A stretch of 51,324 nucleotides of DNA from Nitrososphaerota archaeon (GTDB taxonomy: Archaea; Thermoproteota; Nitrososphaeria; Nitrososphaerales; UBA57), in assembly GCA_024860875.1 (NCBI GenBank), contig JACPSZ010000015.1, positions 1-51,324 on the forward strand. Reading direction: 5' to 3'. This document shows positions 15,945-24,006 of this stretch, piece after piece; position 1 is the stretch's first letter, and the number at the start of each line of letters is the position of its first letter. The notes under the pieces were generated by a model. That model had not been told where the DNA came from. It saw nothing but the letters and a program-made list of their open reading frames with translations, and ran no database searches. Made by a program: the position numbers and the translations under genes.

Positions 15945-18173
15945 ATGAGTCTCAATGACTTAGGTAAAAAAACCGCTGATAAGACTCGAACAATGGCCTT
16001 AAGTCTACTTGTAGCAGCAATATTATTGGCACCGACATTAGCAATATCATTGGTACCTCATGCTTCGGCACAAATGCCTCCAGGGGCGAATTGGGTAATG
16101 GTCAACTCTGGACCAAATGGCGGCAGTTACAGTCCTCAAACACAAATAACCAAAGATAACGCACAGAATCTCGAAACGAAGTGGGTCTTCCCGTTCCAAT
16201 TACTAGCGACTATACGCGGAGGTATCTCTAATCCAACACCAGGATCTATGAGCCCACCAATAGTTGTGGATGGCATAGTCTACGTAGTGAAAAATACTGG
16301 ACATATACTTGCAATAGACGCAGGGACAGGAAAACAGGTATGGATGAGTAAGGGGTACTCCGATGTGAACTGGACAGCTTTCGAAGGGCGGTATCCATGG
16401 ATGAGGCCATTCGCCGGGCATGTCCATGCAATAAACTACTATGCAGACAAGGGCTGGCTAATGGTGAACAACCACTCTTGCTTTGCAAGAGCGTGGAATA
16501 TCAAAGATGGATCAGTAGCATGGGAGATGGGGCCTGAGCAGCTGTGCGGTACAAATGAGCAGTTGGGTAACCCTGCCCTTGCAGCTAGGACTGGAGGGAG
16601 GGAAGGGATAGGCTCTCTAGGAAACCAAGGATATATAGCATCAAGGAGCCATCCACCGGCATTCTTGGGCAACACAATGGTCTGGCCAGCTACTGGGTCT
16701 AGTGGTCAGGGAGGGAGATCAAGCATGATAGGCTTCGACATGAGCAATCCACAAAATCCAAGGCAATTATGGAGGACATGGATAGCGCCTCCAGCTCAGG
16801 GAGATCCAAATTGGGCCATTGATCAGTGCAGAATTGCCAGTGGCAACGGATGGTACTTCGAATCGCCAAGGTTCTTCGAAACCCCTGGCTACAAAGCAAC
16901 AAGATGTACCGAAGTTGCAGATGATGTTGTAAGAAATGACTGGATAAACATGCAACCTGGAACTCCTCACTTCGGAAAGATGCATACGGCAAGTTCGGTG
17001 ACTGCCATCTGGGGCCATATGCCACTTGACCCAGAACTTGGACTAGTATATCTCGGATTTGGTGACTTGGGGCCATATCCAAATTCGACATTCAAGTATG
17101 GACCAAATCTGCATGGAAGCGGCTTCGTTGCACTTGATGTCAGGACTGGCGCCCTCAAATGGTGGTTCTCGGCCACCCCCCATGACCTATGGGACGAGGA
17201 CTGCTCTTGGGGCGGTATCCTTGGAGAAGCTGCTGGAAAGAAAGTCTACATAAAGGGCTGCAAGAACGGAATAGTCTACGTATTAGATAGAGCGACTGGA
17301 GAGCCGGTATGGGTCCTTGATTCGCCAACCAACTGGAGGAGTCCTCCAAACTGGAACTGGGGTGTAGATCAGTTCAAGAATCCTAACGGCCCAGGCGTAT
17401 GCTGCAGGATGACAAAGGAGCACATGAGCATGAGATGGATAAACGACCCAAGCACAGAGCCAATCATAGGGCCTCAAGCATGGGCCTACCTCGAATCAGA
17501 CATAGCATATGATCCAACAAAAAGGGTGGTCTATGCGGGCACCTTCAACGCCATGCGGGAGTTTAAAATCACTAATGTTAGAGACTTTGGTAACGGAGGC
17601 CAAACTCTAAGGGGGAATGTGCATCCGCACAACGCAACTATAAACGCCTATGATATGGACACTGGAAAGATAAAATGGATGTACGGGCCCATAGATGGTG
17701 GCGGATTCAGAGGAGGCATCATGACCACTGGAGGCATGGTGATAGCATACATGAACGATGGAAACATTCACGTCGTCGACGCTGAAACTGGCCAACTAGT
17801 ACGGAAGATGTTCTTCGGGCATCCTGTAAATGTCATGCCGACGATAGGTGCTGACAAGAACGGGAAGTTCAAGCTCTTCATGTACGTAGGGGGCTCAGGG
17901 ATACAGAGGTTCAACCCCGCTCAGATAGCGAACCTGGAGGGCAGCTTGGTAGCATATGGGTTGCCAGACAAACTGCCTGAACCTGTGGTCAAAGAGGTAG
18001 TCAAGGAAGTGGTGAAGGAAGTGCCCAAAGAAGTGATCAAAGAAGTCGTTAAGGAGGTACCTAAGACAGTAACAGTAGAAACTGTAAGCCCAATATCCTA
18101 CGCAGCAATAGGTATTGGAGTAGTACTGGTAGTAATATCAGGAGTACTATTCAGTAGAAGAAAGAAGGTGTAA
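15945..18173 (+). CDS. PQQ-dependent dehydrogenase, membrane-anchored (copy 2)
   Basis: 742 residues from ATG 15945, which matches the MSLND or MGLND start of copies 3-5; an 18-nt upstream frame extension is promoter DNA. The signal peptide runs to about 42 (ASAQ). PHDLWDED sets Asp at 417 and 419, so the W-D-x-D pair is kept although the middle residue is Glu rather than Tyr. GFGDLGPYPN (371-380) replaces the GTGN metal-site loop, and a CC pair occurs in VCCRMTKEH. The KEV-repeat stalk and the membrane anchor SPISYAAIGIGVVLVVISG plus RRKKV end the protein. Compared with copies 3-5 it lacks the NHPARDREPTY segment, so the substrate pocket rim may differ. First of four tandem genes; a terminator and a structured element follow it. 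Confidence 0.9.
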   Translation: MSLNDLGKKTADKTRTMALSLLVAAILLAPTLAISLVPHASAQMPPGANWVMVNSGPNGGSYSPQTQITKDNAQNLETKWVFPFQLLATIRGGISNPTPGSMSPPIVVDGIVYVVKNTGHILAIDAGTGKQVWMSKGYSDVNWTAFEGRYPWMRPFAGHVHAINYYADKGWLMVNNHSCFARAWNIKDGSVAWEMGPEQLCGTNEQLGNPALAARTGGREGIGSLGNQGYIASRSHPPAFLGNTMVWPATGSSGQGGRSSMIGFDMSNPQNPRQLWRTWIAPPAQGDPNWAIDQCRIASGNGWYFESPRFFETPGYKATRCTEVADDVVRNDWINMQPGTPHFGKMHTASSVTAIWGHMPLDPELGLVYLGFGDLGPYPNSTFKYGPNLHGSGFVALDVRTGALKWWFSATPHDLWDEDCSWGGILGEAAGKKVYIKGCKNGIVYVLDRATGEPVWVLDSPTNWRSPPNWNWGVDQFKNPNGPGVCCRMTKEHMSMRWINDPSTEPIIGPQAWAYLESDIAYDPTKRVVYAGTFNAMREFKITNVRDFGNGGQTLRGNVHPHNATINAYDMDTGKIKWMYGPIDGGGFRGGIMTTGGMVIAYMNDGNIHVVDAETGQLVRKMFFGHPVNVMPTIGADKNGKFKLFMYVGGSGIQRFNPAQIANLEGSLVAYGLPDKLPEPVVKEVVKEVVKEVPKEVIKEVVKEVPKTVTVETVSPISYAAIGIGVVLVVISGVLFSRRKKV

Positions 18174-18186
18174 GCCAGATAGCCTT

Positions 18187-18222
18187 GCCTTGCTACATGC
18201 AGGGCATTTTCTTCTTTTTGTT
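18187..18222 (+). terminator. Terminator of PQQ copy 2
   Basis: The hairpin GCCTTGC (18187-18193) / GCAGGGC (18199-18205) is followed by a T-rich tract to 18222. The same design follows copies 3, 4, 5 and 6. Confidence 0.65.
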
Positions 18223-18234
18223 TCTTCATGAAAA

Positions 18235-18339
18235 GGGAAAGGGGGTTAGGAGCATGGTGGGCAGGGAGATCCTGTCACTCCAACACTAGCGTCAGACTCA
18301 CTAGTGTCGAGTCATGAAACACTCCTAGCCTCTCCCTAT
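18235..18339 (+). ncRNA. Repeated structured RNA candidate, copy A
   Basis: The element starts GGGAAAGGGGG. P1 pairs GGTTAGGAG (18244-18252) with CTCCTAGCC (18322-18330), including one U-G pair. P2 is GGCAGG (18260-18265) with CCTGTC (18271-18276) around loop GAGAT. P3 is ACACTAG (18283-18289) with CTAGTGT (18301-18307). The joining segments AGCATGGTG and CGAGTCATGAAACA are the same in all three copies. The wobble pairs only work on the + strand. It lies after the terminator of copy 2 and upstream of the promoter of copy 3. Confidence 0.7.
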
Positions 18340-18551
18340 CATAGTTATGATGATTATGCTTTACGGTTCTTGTTGATTCCGCCATACAAGAGGGGAGTAT
18401 GCAGGCGGGCGCGCGAAAAAGCAAGGCTCATGCACAACGAACACACAAGAACCTGATTTACATAGATTCATCAGATTAATTCCAGGAATGCCTTCAGTCC
18501 TGATTTTCTAGATATCTTTGGCTCTTTGCTCCGTCATCCGAGAGTTGTCAT

Positions 18552-18594
18552 GTGTACAATGCACACGATCAGGGAGATTGTCCACATTGTGGAC
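18552..18594 (+). promoter_or_regulatory. Tandem 15-bp palindromes, PQQ copy 3 promoter
   Basis: GTGTACAATGCACAC (18552-18566) and the perfect palindrome GTCCACATTGTGGAC (18580-18594) are centred 28 bp apart. AATAAATTGAATT (TATA-like) follows at 18601 and the ATG is at 18638, so the palindromes sit just upstream of the basal promoter, where an activator would bind. Confidence 0.75.
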
Positions 18595-18637
18595 GGCAGA
18601 AATAAATTGAATTTTCCTCAGAATTTCACCGACTATT

Positions 18638-20893
18638 ATGGGTCTAAATGACTCTGAGGCAAGAAACGCTCCTGTTGCGACTCGAACAATATACTTAAGT
18701 CTACTCACGGTGGCCATCCTCTTAGGATCAACTTTAGTACCATCACTCATATTCACCGCTTCAGCGCAAGCATCTGAAGGTGCAAATTGGGAATTTATCA
18801 ATTCGGTCCAGTTGGGAGGCAGTTACAACCCACAGACCCAGATTACAAAAGACAATGTGCGACATCTGGAAACAAAGTGGATTTTTCCATACGCTCGTTC
18901 TCCTGTAACCTCATTGATAGGCCAAGGTTTTGGTTCGGGTGCTCCAGTGATAGTCGCCGATGGTATTGCATATGTAGCAATGAATGATAGAAGAATACTA
19001 GCAATAGATGCAGCTACAGGTAAGTTATTGTGGAACAATACTCACGGTACCCAATTCGATTCTGCAAAGCTGATAGCAACCTACCCGTGGCTCTCAAGGC
19101 CTGGTGCACACGTTCATGCGATAAACTATTATCGCGACAAGGGTTGGCTCATCACAAGCTCGATGGGTTCATGCAACCTCTATGCCGTTGATGCAAAAAC
19201 AGGCAAAACAGCATGGACTCTAACGACAGAGCAAATCTGTGGTACTAATCAAGAATTCGGTAATCCGAGGGAAGGCATAATAGGATCCTTGGGCAACCAA
19301 GGATTCATATCTGGTGCAGGTACTCATCCACCGAAGTTTCTGGGCAATGTAATGTTCTTTCCAGTACCAGGTGGAAGCGGTTCTGGAGGAAGATCTATGG
19401 TCACAGCATTCGATATGACTGATCCTCAGAACCCCAAGAGGCTTTACAGAGTCTTCACCCAACCTCCAGCTCAAGGCGATCCTGACTGGGCAATCAAACA
19501 GTGTCGGGAGGCAAATGGCAATGGCTGGTATTTTGAATTTCCAAGATATCTTGAAGGCATTAATCACCCTGCAAGGGATAGAGAACCTACTTACTTGGCA
19601 ACCCAATGTACCGAAGTTCCCGATGACGTTGTAAAGAACGATGGGATGGATCTAGTGCCAGGGTCTAAAACATTCGGAAAGATGCATACAGCTACCAACC
19701 ATGGCTCTGCAGTATGGGGTAACTATCCCCTTGATCCTGAATTAGGAATTGTATACTTGGGATGGGGAGATCAAGGACCTTATCCGAATCTCACGCATAG
19801 ATACGGCCCAGGTCTACATGGAAGCGGATTCACTGCATTTGATGTTAGAACTGGAAAACTAGTATGGTGGTTCAACGCCATTCCCCATGACCTGTGGGAC
19901 TATGACTGCTCATGGAGTGGCATTATAGGACAAGTGGAAGGGAAGAAAGCGTACATAAAGAGTTGCAAGAGCGGACAGGTATTTGCACTCGACGCGACAA
20001 ATGGAAAACCATTCTGGGTATTTGATCCTCCGACCACTGTTAGGAACACCGAAGTGAACTACGGAGTCGATCAGAATAACGATCCTAGAGGCAAGGACGC
20101 CTGCTGCAGGATGACAAAAGAGGATATGGGCAAACCATGGATGCACTATCCAAAGACAACTCCTGCATTTACCATCTGCTACACATTCTGTATAGAATCA
20201 GACATAGCCTACGATGGCAAGAATGTCTATGTAGCTTCACTGAACGAACCCAGAACTCTTACTATTACTCCGGTTAGGGACTTTGGCAATCAAGGTCAGG
20301 TGGTTCGCCACTATAGTGATCCAAACTATGCTGACAGAACAAACTCGAACATCTGGGCCGTTGATGTGAATACTGGCAAGTCGAAATGGACCTACAGGAT
20401 TGACGGTTTCGGATACAGAGGAGGGCTCAGCGTAACCGGAGGGATGGTAATGGTGTATCCTGGTGATGGCAACTTAAGATTCATCGATGCTGAGAGCGGA
20501 AAACTACTCACTGAGAGATTGTTTGGCATACCCGTAAACACCATGCCAACAGTGGGGGCTGATAAGAATGGAAAGATGAAGATCTTCTTGCATGTTGGCG
20601 GCGGCGGCGGCCTTGTTCTAGGCCCTGCCCCAGCACTCCCTGCGGATGGTACTCTCATTGCACTAGGCCTGCCTGACAAAATACCCCAGCCCGAAGAGGT
20701 CGTGAGAGAAGTGATAAAGGAAGTGCCAAAGGAGGTACTGAGGGAAGTTCTCAAGGAAGTGCCTAAAGAAGTAATACAAGAAGTGGCTACTCCAGTTGAG
20801 GTCATCAGTCCCATCTCGTATGCCGTCGTAGGCATTGGGGTAGTACTTATCGTAGTGGCTGGACTACTATTCAGTAGGAGGAAGAAGGTGTAA
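18638..20893 (+). CDS. PQQ-dependent dehydrogenase, membrane-anchored (copy 3)
   Basis: 751 residues. The signal peptide is 1-44 (FTASAQA). IPHDLWDYD gives Asp 421 and 423, the catalytic and putative lanthanide-site pair; GWGDQGPYPN is at 375-384. The conserved ACCRMTKEDMGKPW Cys pair lies later. The stalk of seven REV/KEV units is followed by ISPISYAVVGIGVVLIVVAG and RRKKV. It resembles copy 1 in several insert segments (NHPARDREPTYLAT, MNDRRILAIDAATGKLLWNN) more than it resembles copy 2. The tandem palindromes and TATA-like box directly precede the ATG, predicting a leaderless transcript. Confidence 0.9.
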   Translation: MGLNDSEARNAPVATRTIYLSLLTVAILLGSTLVPSLIFTASAQASEGANWEFINSVQLGGSYNPQTQITKDNVRHLETKWIFPYARSPVTSLIGQGFGSGAPVIVADGIAYVAMNDRRILAIDAATGKLLWNNTHGTQFDSAKLIATYPWLSRPGAHVHAINYYRDKGWLITSSMGSCNLYAVDAKTGKTAWTLTTEQICGTNQEFGNPREGIIGSLGNQGFISGAGTHPPKFLGNVMFFPVPGGSGSGGRSMVTAFDMTDPQNPKRLYRVFTQPPAQGDPDWAIKQCREANGNGWYFEFPRYLEGINHPARDREPTYLATQCTEVPDDVVKNDGMDLVPGSKTFGKMHTATNHGSAVWGNYPLDPELGIVYLGWGDQGPYPNLTHRYGPGLHGSGFTAFDVRTGKLVWWFNAIPHDLWDYDCSWSGIIGQVEGKKAYIKSCKSGQVFALDATNGKPFWVFDPPTTVRNTEVNYGVDQNNDPRGKDACCRMTKEDMGKPWMHYPKTTPAFTICYTFCIESDIAYDGKNVYVASLNEPRTLTITPVRDFGNQGQVVRHYSDPNYADRTNSNIWAVDVNTGKSKWTYRIDGFGYRGGLSVTGGMVMVYPGDGNLRFIDAESGKLLTERLFGIPVNTMPTVGADKNGKMKIFLHVGGGGGLVLGPAPALPADGTLIALGLPDKIPQPEEVVREVIKEVPKEVLREVLKEVPKEVIQEVATPVEVISPISYAVVGIGVVLIVVAGLLFSRRKKV

Positions 20894-20900
20894 AAAAAAT

Positions 20901-20946
20901 GGCCTTGCGAGACGCTAGGCCCCATCTACTTTTTGTTTCTTTGGAA
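20901..20946 (+). terminator. Terminator of PQQ copy 3
   Basis: The stem GGCCT-t-GCG / CGC-t-AGGCC (20901-20921) is followed by a T-rich tract beginning at 20931. Confidence 0.65.
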
Positions 20947-20954
20947 TTTACAAA

Positions 20955-21059
20955 GGGAAAGGGGGTTAGGAGCATGGTGGGCAGGGAGATCCTGTCACTC
21001 TAACACTAGCGACAGACTCACTAGTGTCGAGTCATGAAACACTCCTAGCCTCCCCCTAT
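20955..21059 (+). ncRNA. Repeated structured RNA candidate, copy B
   Basis: Nearly identical to copy A. P1 is GGTTAGGAG/CTCCTAGCC, P2 is GGCAGG/CCTGTC, and P3 is ACACTAG (21003-21009)/CTAGTGT (21021-21027). The differences lie in the P3 loop (GACAG for GTCAG), in the joining base before P3 and in the tail (CTCCCCC). It lies between the copy 3 terminator and the copy 4 promoter. Confidence 0.7.
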
Positions 21060-21151
21060 TGTTATGACGATTTTCTGAAGAATGTCTCTCGTGCTGATAT
21101 TCTAGACGTCGTCAAGTTTTTACTCATTCGTTACATGGTTTCCTTAGCTCT

Positions 21152-21194
21152 GTGTACATTGTACACGATCAATGAAAGTGTCCACATTGTGGAC
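21152..21194 (+). promoter_or_regulatory. Tandem 15-bp palindromes, PQQ copy 4 promoter
   Basis: The perfect palindromes GTGTACATTGTACAC (21152-21166) and GTCCACATTGTGGAC (21180-21194) are centred 28 bp apart. The shared form is GT-nn-ACA-T-TGT-nn-AC. A TATA-like AATAAATTGA follows at 21201-21210, and the ATG at 21237 is about 30 nt on. Confidence 0.8.
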
Positions 21195-21236
21195 GGCATG
21201 AATAAATTGAATTCACCCATTGTTTCGGCGACTAAT

Positions 21237-23648
21237 ATGAGTCTAAATGACTCCAAGGCAAAAAAAACTGCTGTTGTGACTCTGCTGGCAGGAATACTCC
21301 TTCTATCGACATCCCTCATTACACTGTCAGTAAGACCTGCAAGTGCATTTGATCCAGGAGGCCCTCCAGTTGGAGGAGCAGCTCCAAGCGTACCAACTGG
21401 CAACTGGGAATGGATCAACTATCAACCTACAGGAGGAAGTTTCAGTCCTCAGACACAGATAAACAAAGAAAATGCGCAATATCTTGAAACTAAATGGCTA
21501 TTCCCATTTCCCCATGCACCAGCCATATCAGGAGTGATAGGTGAAGCGTACGGGGCCAAGGCACCACCACTCGTGGTGGACGGCGTAGTTTACATAGCTG
21601 CTCAGGATAGAAGGATATTCGCATTGGATGCAAAAACTGGTAAGCTGTTATGGTCCAATGACTTCCCCCGCACTGGTTGGGATATAGTCAAGGCCAGAGA
21701 AATGGCCGGGCCTGCTGTAATAGGAGCAACCGCCCTCGCGTCCACTGATGTCCATGCAATTAATTACTACAGAGACAAGGGCTGGCTGATCCCTCAAATC
21801 AGGTCCTGCATGATGTACGCTGTTGATGCGAAGACTGGAAAAACAGCCTGGGTTCTTGAACCATGGGTATTGTGCGGGACTGCTGCAGAGTTCGGTGGTG
21901 GAAACGTTGTCGGTGCTAAACTAGGGACAGTAGATGGAGGATTCCAGGGAACAACGACAGGCCATGCACACCCTCCACAGTTCTTGGGTAACATAATGTT
22001 CGTCCCGATTGGAGGAGGAAGCGGCAACGGCGGAAGACCCTTTGTAACAGCCTTCGACATGAGCAACCCTCAGAACCCAGTAAGACTCTACAGGAACTTC
22101 CTGCAACCTCCTCCACAAGGTGACCCAGAATGGGCAATAAAGCAATGCGCAGCAGTCAATGGCAACGGCTGGTACTTTGAATACCCAAGATTCCTCGAAA
22201 CGATTAACCATCCAGCAAGGGACAGGCCAGCAACATATCAGGCAACAAAATGCACTGATGTTGCAGCAGATGTGGTTAGAAATGATGGGATTGATCTAGT
22301 ACCGGGATCGCCAACATTCGGAAAGATGCATACAGCTACCAATTTTGGCTCCGCAGTCTGGGGTAATTACCCCCTGGACCCTGAAACAGGTATAGTCTAC
22401 CTAGGTTGGGGAGATCAAGGACCGTATACAAACCTGACACACAGATATGGTCCAAACATTCATGGTAGCGGCTTGACAGCTCATGATGTAAGAACTGGAA
22501 AGCTGGTATGGTGGTTCCAATCAATTCCTCATGACCTATGGGACTATGACTGCGCGTGGTCCGGCATACTAGGACAAGTACAAGGAAAGAAAGCCTACAT
22601 CAAAGGCTGCAAGGATGGAATTGTTAGAGCTATGGACGCAGCAACAGGACAACCATTCTGGACGTTCGATCCTCCAACGATATTAAGGAATGCAAGAGGA
22701 CAGAACTATGGTGTCGATGCAAACAATAATCCTAGGAGTCCAGACGCATGCTGCAGAATGACCAAAGAGCATATGAGCAAGCAATGGATGCACTATCCAA
22801 GTACAGAGCAGATACTCCTTACATGCTATACAACGTGCCTTGAATCAGACATTGCCTACGATGGAAAGCATGTCTACATCGGATCGTTCAATGCAGGTGT
22901 AAGTCATAGAATAACAAACGTTAGACCCTTCGGTAACCAAGGCGTAGGAGCATTGGGCGGAGGGCCAAACGCACAGCTCAATCCAGCATTCACCAACAAT
23001 ACAAACATCAGGAGCGTGACCAATACCAATGTCTATGCAGTAGATGTCAACACAGGAAGACAGGTATGGACCTATAGAGAAGAAGGAGGTTCATTCAGGG
23101 GAGGACTCGCGGTATCTGGCGGTATGGTTCTGTACTACGGTGATAGCGGCAACCTCAAATTCCTCGACTCGGATACTGGAAGGCTAGTCAGCGAGAAGTT
23201 CTTTGGATACCCGGTCAGATCCATGCCTACGGTAGGAGCCTCGAGTGACGGCAAGTACAAGGTCTTCTTGTATACCGGCACGGGCGGATCAGGGGGCAGA
23301 CCCGCTTGGATTGCTAACTCAGACGGAGCTCTAATTGCATTAGGACTCCCTGATCAACTACCGCAAGCACAAGTAATAACAAAGGAAGTCATCAAAGAGG
23401 TACCAAAGGAAGTAATCAAGGAAGTCATAAAGGAAGTACCTAAAGAAGTCATTAAAGAAGTAGTAAAGGAAGTACCTAAGGAAGTCATAAAGGAAGTACC
23501 AAAGGAAGTCATTAAGGAAGTTCCTAAAGAAATGATCAAAGAAGTTACAGTAGAAACTATCAGCCCAATATCCTATGCTGCAATAGGAATAGGAGTTGTA
23601 CTAGTAGTAATATCGGGAGTACTGTTCAGCAGAAAGAAGAAGGTATAA
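21237..23648 (+). CDS. PQQ-dependent dehydrogenase, membrane-anchored (copy 4, longest stalk)
   Basis: 803 residues from ATG 21237. The frame runs upstream to 21024 only because the promoter happens to be open, so that start is rejected. The signal peptide ends near ASA-F (37). PHDLWDYD gives Asp 436 and 438; GWGDQGPYTN is at 390-399. Extra residues around MAGPAVIGATALAS (156-169) and GGGPNAQLNPAFTNN enlarge blade loops. The stalk has about 14 KEV[IVPT] units, twice that of copies 1, 3 and 6, followed by SPISYAAIGIGVVLVVISG and RKKKV. Its first 35 codons and its promoter are almost the same as in copy 5, a sign of recent duplication or gene conversion. Confidence 0.9.
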   Translation: MSLNDSKAKKTAVVTLLAGILLLSTSLITLSVRPASAFDPGGPPVGGAAPSVPTGNWEWINYQPTGGSFSPQTQINKENAQYLETKWLFPFPHAPAISGVIGEAYGAKAPPLVVDGVVYIAAQDRRIFALDAKTGKLLWSNDFPRTGWDIVKAREMAGPAVIGATALASTDVHAINYYRDKGWLIPQIRSCMMYAVDAKTGKTAWVLEPWVLCGTAAEFGGGNVVGAKLGTVDGGFQGTTTGHAHPPQFLGNIMFVPIGGGSGNGGRPFVTAFDMSNPQNPVRLYRNFLQPPPQGDPEWAIKQCAAVNGNGWYFEYPRFLETINHPARDRPATYQATKCTDVAADVVRNDGIDLVPGSPTFGKMHTATNFGSAVWGNYPLDPETGIVYLGWGDQGPYTNLTHRYGPNIHGSGLTAHDVRTGKLVWWFQSIPHDLWDYDCAWSGILGQVQGKKAYIKGCKDGIVRAMDAATGQPFWTFDPPTILRNARGQNYGVDANNNPRSPDACCRMTKEHMSKQWMHYPSTEQILLTCYTTCLESDIAYDGKHVYIGSFNAGVSHRITNVRPFGNQGVGALGGGPNAQLNPAFTNNTNIRSVTNTNVYAVDVNTGRQVWTYREEGGSFRGGLAVSGGMVLYYGDSGNLKFLDSDTGRLVSEKFFGYPVRSMPTVGASSDGKYKVFLYTGTGGSGGRPAWIANSDGALIALGLPDQLPQAQVITKEVIKEVPKEVIKEVIKEVPKEVIKEVVKEVPKEVIKEVPKEVIKEVPKEMIKEVTVETISPISYAAIGIGVVLVVISGVLFSRKKKV

Positions 23649-23659
23649 CATCAAAAGAT

Positions 23660-23698
23660 GCCTTACCAGAGGGTAAGGCTTTCCCTACTTTTTTTATT
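23660..23698 (+). terminator. Terminator of PQQ copy 4
   Basis: A perfect 8-bp stem GCCTTACC (23660-23667) / GGTAAGGC (23672-23679), then a T-run at 23689-23695. Confidence 0.7.
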
Positions 23699-23717
23699 TC
23701 TTCAGGATTTTAGTTTA

Positions 23718-23821
23718 GGGAAAGGGGGCTAGGAGCATGGTGGGCAGGGAGAGCCTGTCACTAACTATACACTTGTGAGGTCACAAGTGTCGAGTCATGA
23801 AACACTCCTAGCCTCCCCTAT
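23718..23821 (+). ncRNA. Repeated structured RNA candidate, copy C (compensatory changes)
   Basis: Same architecture with informative changes. P1 reads GGCTAGGAG/CTCCTAGCC, turning the U-G pair of copies A and B into C-G. P3 is ACACTTGTGA (23769-23778)/TCACAAGTGT (23781-23790), in which the A-U pair of the ACACTAG stem becomes U-A and the stem is longer. The joiners AGCATGGTG and CGAGTCATGAAACA are unchanged. It lies between the copy 4 terminator and the copy 5 promoter. Confidence 0.72.
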
Positions 23822-23921
23822 AGTCATAACGATTATCATCAAAAGGCTAATCGGATTATTAAGGCCATGTTCTGAATATCCGGATGCCATGAGATCTTTT
23901 TTGCTCGCGGTTCTCTTGTCA

Positions 23922-23964
23922 GTGTACATTGTACACGATCAATGAAAGTGTCCACATTGTGGAC
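23922..23964 (+). promoter_or_regulatory. Tandem 15-bp palindromes, PQQ copy 5 promoter
   Basis: GTGTACATTGTACAC (23922-23936) and GTCCACATTGTGGAC (23950-23964) are both perfect and identical to those of copy 4. The TATA-like AATAAATTGA lies at 23971-23980, 27-36 nt before ATG 24007. Confidence 0.8.
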
Positions 23965-24006
23965 GGCATGAATAAATTGAATTCACCCATTGTTTCGGCG
24001 ACTAAT

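Noticed and set aside
18235-18339. Simple 5'-UTR riboswitch of the next PQQ gene
   Set aside because: A good TATA-like box and the palindromes lie between the element and the ATG, so the main message is probably leaderless; kept only as one of several models.
21024-21236. N-terminal extension of PQQ copy 4 through the structured element
   Set aside because: The frame crosses the RNA element, palindromes and TATA box; copies 2, 3 and 5 start at the same MSLND/MGLND position with a signal peptide.
23929-24006. N-terminal extension of PQQ copy 5
   Set aside because: Same reason: the extra residues translate the operator and promoter.
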